Positions 3,926-7,017 of a stretch of 7,017 nucleotides of DNA are shown piece by piece (positions within the stretch are counted from its first letter, which is position 1; each line of letters begins with the position of its first letter). The notes beneath the pieces are model-generated. The model was not told the DNA's origin. It saw only the letters and a program-made list of their open reading frames with translations, and did no database searches. The DNA is from Chloroflexota bacterium (GTDB taxonomy: Bacteria; Chloroflexota; Dehalococcoidia; Bin125). A program made the position numbers and the translations under genes. The stretch spans positions 1 to 7,017 of the forward strand of contig JAPOXB010000102.1 in NCBI GenBank assembly GCA_026707335.1, given 5' to 3'.

Positions 3926-4519
3926 GTGCTCACGCTGCTCGTCACGATCATCGCCTTCGTCTTCGCCGTCGCATCCGAGTGGGCGGGCTTCGACGGGCAG
4001 CCGGGGCCCATCGTCGGTCCGGAGGTGAGCCGCGAGGGCTACGACCGCGACGCCTTCGGCGGCTGGATCGACGCCGACGGCGACGGCTGCGACACCCGCC
4101 GGGAGGTGCTGATCCGCGACGCGACGGTCACCCCGGCGGTCGGCCCCGATTGCACGCTCTCGGGCGGCCAGTGGCGCACCCGCTACGCCGCCGTCGAGGT
4201 CGCGGGCGATGGCAGCGCCCTGCACATCGACCACCTCGTGCCGTTGGCCGAGGCCTGGGAGTCGGGCGCGCACGCCTGGTCGCCGGAGCGGCGCCGCGCC
4301 TTCGCCAACGACCTCGACTCGCCCGCCCTGGTCGCGGCGTGGTCCGGGTCGAACGAGGCGAAGGGCGCCTCGGATCCGACCGGGTGGCTGCCGCCCATCC
4401 TCAACAGGCATTGCTGGTACGCGCGGGCCTGGTACGACGTGAAGGTGAAGTGGCAGCTCACGTTCGACCCCGCCGAGTGGGCCGTCATCACCCTCATCCT
4501 CGACAAGTGCGAAGATTGA
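3926..4519 (+). CDS. Exported HNH-family (DUF1524/GmrSD-C-like) nuclease
   Basis: The 197 residues start at a GTG with GGGAG 10 bp upstream. Residues 2-17 (LTLLVTIIAFVFAVAS) are a hydrophobic signal peptide or anchor. The nuclease core begins at ALHIDHLVPLAEAWESGA: His100, Asp102 and His103 form the 'HIDHLVPL' beta-strand of the HNH/DUF1524 fold. FANDLDSPAL, SGSNEAKG (Asn143, Lys146), Asp150 and WLPP (154-157) complete the family's usual string. Four cysteines (55, 76, 163, 195) could make two disulfides, which fits action outside the cytoplasm. Proteins like this are common in Actinobacteria and Chloroflexi as secreted nucleases for nutrient DNA use or competition; which of these applies is unknown. 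No immunity gene is evident. A DUF1801-like gene follows within 6 bp. Confidence 0.85.
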   Translation: MLTLLVTIIAFVFAVASEWAGFDGQPGPIVGPEVSREGYDRDAFGGWIDADGDGCDTRREVLIRDATVTPAVGPDCTLSGGQWRTRYAAVEVAGDGSALHIDHLVPLAEAWESGAHAWSPERRRAFANDLDSPALVAAWSGSNEAKGASDPTGWLPPILNRHCWYARAWYDVKVKWQLTFDPAEWAVITLILDKCED

Positions 4520-4524
4520 CCGCC

Positions 4525-4914
4525 GTGCCCGACGCCAAGATCGGCTCCTTCGACGACCTCCTGCGCATCACCGACGAGCCGCTGCGTCCCGTCCTGACCG
4601 CCCTGCGCGACGTCGTCCTGGGCGTGCATCCCGAGGCCTGCGAGGTCGTGCGGCTGGGCGACCGCGCAGCGACCTACGGCGTCGGGCCGCGCAAGATGAT
4701 CGACGGCTACGCCTACCTGATGCCGCACCGCGCCTGGGTGAACCTGGGCTTCTACCAGGGCGCCGCGCTGCCCGACCCCGACGGCCTGCTCGAGGGCTCG
4801 GGCAAGAAGCTGCGCCACGTCAAGCTGCGCAGCCTCGCCGAGGCGGGGCGTCCGGCCGTGCGCGCCCTCGTCGCCGCCGCCCTCGCGGAGCGGCGTGGGG
4901 CCGGTCGAGATTAG
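4525..4914 (+). CDS. DUF1801-like (YdhG-type) domain protein
   Basis: The protein has 129 residues from a GTG 5 bp after the HNH gene's stop. A TTG at 4516 that overlaps that stop is an alternative. The body SFDDLLRITDEPLRPVLTALRDVVLGVHPEACEVV, a central Tyr-Gly stretch, then AYLMPHRAWVNLGFYQGAALPDP and GSGKKLRHVKLRSL fits the DUF1801 fold: an N-terminal helix pair, a strand pair around 'WVNLGFY-GA-L-DP' and a 'GKKLRHVKLRS' segment before the last helix. The biochemical role of the family is unsettled. There is no good Shine-Dalgarno, so translation is probably coupled to the HNH gene. Its TAG overlaps by four bases with the TAA of the convergent gene at 4911. Confidence 0.82.
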   Translation: MPDAKIGSFDDLLRITDEPLRPVLTALRDVVLGVHPEACEVVRLGDRAATYGVGPRKMIDGYAYLMPHRAWVNLGFYQGAALPDPDGLLEGSGKKLRHVKLRSLAEAGRPAVRALVAAALAERRGAGRD

Positions 4915-5096
4915 GTGAACGCCGCCACGATCGCCGTCGTGGTCGCGGTCATGATCGCGGTGTTGATGGTGATGATGACCGCTGCCTGTCGGAGCAGAGC
5001 CCGGTTGAGCGTCGCCTCGAACTGCTCCGTCGTGAGGGGAGTGGACTTCGCGTCTCGGGCGCGCCCCACCGTCGCATCGACCTGCCGCGGGACCAT
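4911..5096 (-). CDS. Small protein with C-terminal membrane helix, N-terminally short paralogue
   Basis: The 61 residues align with the upstream neighbour: QVDATVGRARDA against QADATVEVAEDA, then RALLRQAAVII against RALFIQAAFII, and both end AIVxAxxAAFT or nearly so. The last 25 or so residues (AAVIITINTAIMTATTTAIV) form a membrane segment ending at the very C-terminus, as in tail-anchored proteins. Its start aligns inside the neighbour (at 'GMPEAQ'), so it lacks the neighbour's first helix, MTIRFNTRQAVHKLVRSG. It begins 5 bp after the neighbour's stop with no Shine-Dalgarno, so it is probably translated by coupling in one message. The likely origin is a tandem duplication that lost its 5' end. 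Function unknown; see the neighbour for a family suggestion. Confidence 0.65.
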   Translation of the reverse strand: MVPRQVDATVGRARDAKSTPLTTEQFEATLNRALLRQAAVIITINTAIMTATTTAIVAAFT

Positions 5097-5101
5097 CGCA
5101 G

Positions 5102-5329
5102 CTAGGTGAACGCCGCCAGGAGCGCGGTCACGATCGCGGTCATCGTCGCAATGATGAAGGCCGCCTGGATGAAGAGGGCTCGATAGATCACGGCCTGCAG
5201 CCGCTCCTCGCTCACAAAACCGTTGGTCGCGTCCTCGGCGACCTCCACCGTCGCATCGGCTTGCGCCTCCGGCATCCCACTCCGGACGAGCTTGTGGACC
5301 GCCTGTCGTGTGTTGAACCGGATGGTCAT
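5102..5329 (-). CDS. Small DUF1640/CCDC90-like membrane protein
   Basis: The protein has 75 residues from the ATG at 5329, chosen because GAGAGGTGG lies five to seven bases upstream and a promoter box lies at 5360-5368. An ATG-like start at 5344 would fall before that Shine-Dalgarno. The N-terminal helix MTIRFNTRQAVHKLVRSGMPEAQADATVEVAEDA follows the pattern 'F-T--AV--L---G-p--QA-A-VE-----' of DUF1640 (CCDC90/MCUR1-like) proteins. A short acidic linker (VSEERLQAVIYRAL) and a C-terminal membrane segment (AAFIIATMTAIVTALLAAFT) follow. Bacterial members are usually longer, with a coiled coil between these parts; here that coil is nearly absent. Members are membrane-anchored helical bundles of unknown bacterial function. 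The assignment is by pattern only. A shorter paralogue follows directly. Confidence 0.72.
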   Translation of the reverse strand: MTIRFNTRQAVHKLVRSGMPEAQADATVEVAEDATNGFVSEERLQAVIYRALFIQAAFIIATMTAIVTALLAAFT

Positions 5330-5359
5330 TCGCCCACCTCTCACCGAGCCATCAGAGCA

Positions 5360-5368
5360 AGTCTAGCA
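5360..5368 (-). promoter_or_regulatory. Extended -10 promoter of the two mini-protein genes
   Basis: Minus-strand TGCTAGACT. Initiation near 5353 gives a leader of about 24 nt containing the Shine-Dalgarno GAGAGGTGG before the ATG at 5329. Confidence 0.55.
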
Positions 5369-5386
5369 CCTGGAGAGGGGCTCCCC

Positions 5387-6070
5387 CTACTTCGTCCCCG
5401 CGTCCATCCCACCCGGGCCGCCGACCGGGCCCGGCGGACGCCACTGCGTCGGACGGCCGCCCTCCGAGGCCGGGCGCTCCCGCTTCGAGAACGGGCTCGA
5501 CGCCGGCGGCTCCTCGCGGCGCGCCTCCAGCTCCTCCAGCGGCGAGACCGACTCCGCCAGCCCCAGCAGATCGACCTCCACCTCCGCCTCGGCCTCCGCG
5601 GCGGCCGGCTCGGGGGTCCGCGTCACGCCGCACCAGGGGCACGCCCGCCACGCGAACGAGAGCGCCTTGTCGCAGTCGGCGCAGGCGTCCTTGAGGCCCG
5701 TCGCGCAGTGCGGACAGACCAGGTAGTCCTCCTCCACCGGCTGACTGCAGGTCGGGCAGGCCAGCGCCTCGCCCAGGTCGCGCAGCAGCGTCTCCTCCTC
5801 CAGCTGGCGGTCGTACAGCTCGGCCAGGGTCAGCGGCGGACGCAGCACCCGGTAGAGCACCCAGCCGGGCAGGTTGAGCGCCAGCACCATCAGCACCGCC
5901 ACCAACTGCGACACGGGGTCGTGCGCCCGCGAGCGGATGTCGCGCGCCGTCCAGATCACCGCCGTCAGCCAGAGCGCGATGACGTAGGCCGCCAGGATGA
6001 CGCCAATAATGATGCCCGTGTTCTCGGGGCTGCCGCCGGGCCACGAGATCAGCGGCGCCGTCACGTGCAT
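5387..6070 (-). CDS. Membrane-anchored double zinc-ribbon protein
   Basis: The protein has 227 residues from the ATG at 6070; a GTG at 6082 with GAGGGTGGG upstream is an equally reasonable start and adds four residues. Counting from that GTG, two membrane helices lie at about 22-45 (NTGIIIGVILAAYVIALWLT) and 58-79 (VSQLVAVLMVLALNLPGWVL). A short acidic helix follows, then two zinc ribbons: CPTC...CPHC (Cys109, 112, 123, 126) and CADC...CPWC (Cys134, 137, 148, 151). The remainder is acidic (AAAEAEAEVEVDLLGL) and proline-rich, probably disordered. The ribbons would bind zinc on the cytoplasmic side and probably mediate protein contacts. Proteins of this layout are frequent in Chloroflexota and Actinobacteria; no function is established. 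Transcription likely starts from the box at 6116-6121. Confidence 0.82.
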   Translation of the reverse strand: MHVTAPLISWPGGSPENTGIIIGVILAAYVIALWLTAVIWTARDIRSRAHDPVSQLVAVLMVLALNLPGWVLYRVLRPPLTLAELYDRQLEEETLLRDLGEALACPTCSQPVEEDYLVCPHCATGLKDACADCDKALSFAWRACPWCGVTRTPEPAAAEAEAEVEVDLLGLAESVSPLEELEARREEPPASSPFSKRERPASEGGRPTQWRPPGPVGGPGGMDAGTK

Positions 6071-6115
6071 GCGAACCCCCACACTGCGCCCACCCTCGCC
6101 GAAGCCGCCCGTGCC

Positions 6116-6121
6116 ATCGTA
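6116..6121 (-). promoter_or_regulatory. -10 box of the zinc-ribbon gene
   Basis: Minus-strand TACGAT preceded by GG, giving a leader of about 27-40 nt depending on which start is used. The same hexamer occurs at array unit 5 and, on the other strand, at 6217. Confidence 0.4.
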
Positions 6122-6216
6122 CCGCCCCTCGGGCGCGGGATCACCGCGTCCCTATCGAGACGTGCCGGACGGTCGTGGGGTTCCCGTCCGTCACCCCCAC
6201 CCCATCCCCCGCCCTG

Positions 6217-6222
6217 TACGAT
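6217..6222 (+). promoter_or_regulatory. -10 box of the HicB/HicA-like pair
   Basis: TACGAT directly preceded by TG (CCTGTACGATG). Expected start near 6229, leader about 40 nt with GAAAGGG before the GTG at 6269. Together with 6116-6121 it makes a divergent promoter pair about 100 bp apart. Confidence 0.4.
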
Positions 6223-6268
6223 GTCCACGGGCGGACCCACCGCCCCATCCGCGCGAAAGGGCTCTTGC

Positions 6269-6682
6269 GTGACCACCGAGCCGAAGTCTCCGCCGCCTCC
6301 CGCCGCGCTCGGGCGTGACGACGCGGCCCTGCACGATCAGGTCGGCCGCCTCGCGTCGCAAGTGACGGAGTTGCGCGAGGAGGTCGAGCGGCTGTCCGAG
6401 CGCAGCGTCTACGCCACCCTGCTCACAGCACTTGCGTCACCGGATTACGAACTGCTCCGCGACATCCCGATCACCGTCGAGCAGGACGATGAGGAGACGT
6501 GCGTCAGCTGGTTCGAGGTCGGTGTGACGGGCGTCGCTGACACGGCCGACGGGGCCCTGATGTCATTTGAGGATCGCCTGCTCTACCTCTTCACTGATCT
6601 CGAGGCGAAGCCGGAGCGTGAACTAGGTCCACTGCCGTCGCGCTGGAAGCGCACGCTCGCGGCCGCGATCAGGCACGCATGA
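6269..6682 (+). CDS. Small protein, possible HicB-like antitoxin
   Basis: The protein has 137 residues from a GTG with GAAAGGG eight bases upstream. A proline-rich start (MTTEPKSPPPPAAL) is followed by a likely coiled coil at 22-46 (HDQVGRLASQVTELREEVER). Residues 67-106 (ITVEQDDEETCVSWFEVGVT, then GVADTADGALMSFEDRL) resemble the HicB pattern of a strand with 'VE-DDE', a second strand, and 'GVADT-EGAL---ED-L'. HicB antitoxins use that degraded RNase H-like fold to cover the HicA toxin, and many carry a DNA-binding part for autorepression. No clear DNA-binding domain is visible here. The last codons overlap the next gene by ATGA, so the two are translationally coupled. The assignment is inferred from pattern and gene order; a structural match would be needed to call it. 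Confidence 0.6.
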   Translation: MTTEPKSPPPPAALGRDDAALHDQVGRLASQVTELREEVERLSERSVYATLLTALASPDYELLRDIPITVEQDDEETCVSWFEVGVTGVADTADGALMSFEDRLLYLFTDLEAKPERELGPLPSRWKRTLAAAIRHA

Positions 6683-6978
6683 AGCTCCCTGTCTTCTCCT
6701 CGCGCGATGCCCAGCGGATGCTCAACAAGATCCAGGCCGAGACCGTGCAGACGAGAGAGTTGCACGCCCGTTTCTACTACGCGGGCAAGTTGATCACCCG
6801 TTTCACCTTGCCGGGAACCCATGGGGATGGCCGGGACTTGTCGATCGGCGAGCGGCGCTCCCTCCAGCGAGCCTCCAGACTCTCCCGGGGGGACTTCATC
6901 GACTTAGTCAACTGCCCAATGGGGCGCGACGAATACGTGGCGGCGCTCAAGGCGATGGGGCACATCCCGCCCGACTGA
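6679..6978 (+). CDS. Small protein, possible HicA-like toxin
   Basis: The protein has 99 residues; its ATG overlaps the previous gene's TGA by four bases. The core ELHARFYYAGKLITRFTLPG, then THGDGRDLSIGERRSLQRAS and RLSRGDFIDLV, parallels the HicA layout 'GSH--f-----r-vtvP-H---dL--Gt-rsIlrqagls-eeF--l'. His29 falls where HicA has its catalytic histidine, and His48 matches the 'P-H' histidine. HicA toxins are small double-stranded-RNA-binding-fold mRNA interferases. This protein is longer than typical HicA (about 60-80 residues), with an extra N-terminal helix and a C-terminal 'CPMGRDEYVAALKAMG' segment. It may be a distant relative or an unrelated small protein. The 39 bases after the stop contain an ATG (6996) but too little sequence to call a gene. 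Confidence 0.6.
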   Translation: MKLPVFSSRDAQRMLNKIQAETVQTRELHARFYYAGKLITRFTLPGTHGDGRDLSIGERRSLQRASRLSRGDFIDLVNCPMGRDEYVAALKAMGHIPPD

Positions 6979-7017
6979 TCGGACGCCTGCGCCAGATGGA
7001 CGAGGCCGGCCGGGTGC

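Noticed and set aside
4183..4818. 211-codon minus-strand frame opposite the HNH and DUF1801-like genes
   Set aside because: No recognisable domain, and it runs antisense through two well-supported genes.
5261..6682. 473-codon plus-strand frame
   Set aside because: Only its last 137 codons (from 6269) look like protein. The rest is the reverse shadow of the mini-protein and zinc-ribbon genes.
6996..7017. Start of another gene at the right edge (ATG, MDEAGRV)
   Set aside because: Only seven codons are visible, with no ribosome-binding site or other support.

Overview
The window is high-GC bacterial DNA. Codons in the right-hand genes end almost always in G or C, GTG starts are common, and several genes lack a clear Shine-Dalgarno sequence. 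The gene set (a DRTGG-domain P-loop protein, a membrane-anchored double zinc ribbon, small tail-anchored helical proteins, C-rich hairpin repeats inside gene ends) suggests Chloroflexota or a similar lineage. That placement is inference, not a marker-gene result.

Left part (1-2200) looks like accessory or defence DNA. It opens with the last 55 codons of a type IIG/MmeI-like restriction-methylation enzyme (+). Next is an intergenic tract (about 170-943) with no credible protein gene. It holds five imperfect tandem units of about 126-162 bp. Each unit, read on the minus strand, is: an extended -10-like motif (TGCTAnnnT), a 75-95 nt multi-hairpin fold closed by a long stem, then a strong GCGCCCCCG.../...CGGGGGCGC hairpin like a terminator. 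Paired arms are kept while their bases differ, and the units alternate A-B-A-B-C. I read this as a tandem array of small structured RNAs, and it is the main novelty. A near-identical 42-bp hairpin repeat borders the array on each side, and the stop codons of both flanking genes fall inside it. A minus-strand gene with a PD-(D/E)XK nuclease signature (944-2143) follows.

Middle: a complete tRNA-Phe(GAA) gene on the minus strand (2318-2393) has its 3' end facing the accessory block, the usual geometry of a tRNA-targeted island. A (CCTAG)5 microsatellite lies between the tRNA and the nuclease gene.

Right part (2483-6980) is more ordinary chromosome. On the plus strand it has a DRTGG-domain P-loop protein, probably leaderless, followed closely by a PaaI-type hotdog thioesterase, then an exported HNH (DUF1524-like) nuclease followed by a DUF1801-like protein. 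On the minus strand are two tandem paralogous mini-proteins with C-terminal membrane helices and a membrane-anchored double zinc-ribbon protein. At the right edge a two-gene unit with a 4-bp ATGA overlap resembles a HicB/HicA-type toxin-antitoxin pair.

A single promoter pattern, TGnTAnnnT with little or no -35, sits upstream of most transcription units here. The array units carry the same pattern, which supports reading them as transcribed on the minus strand.
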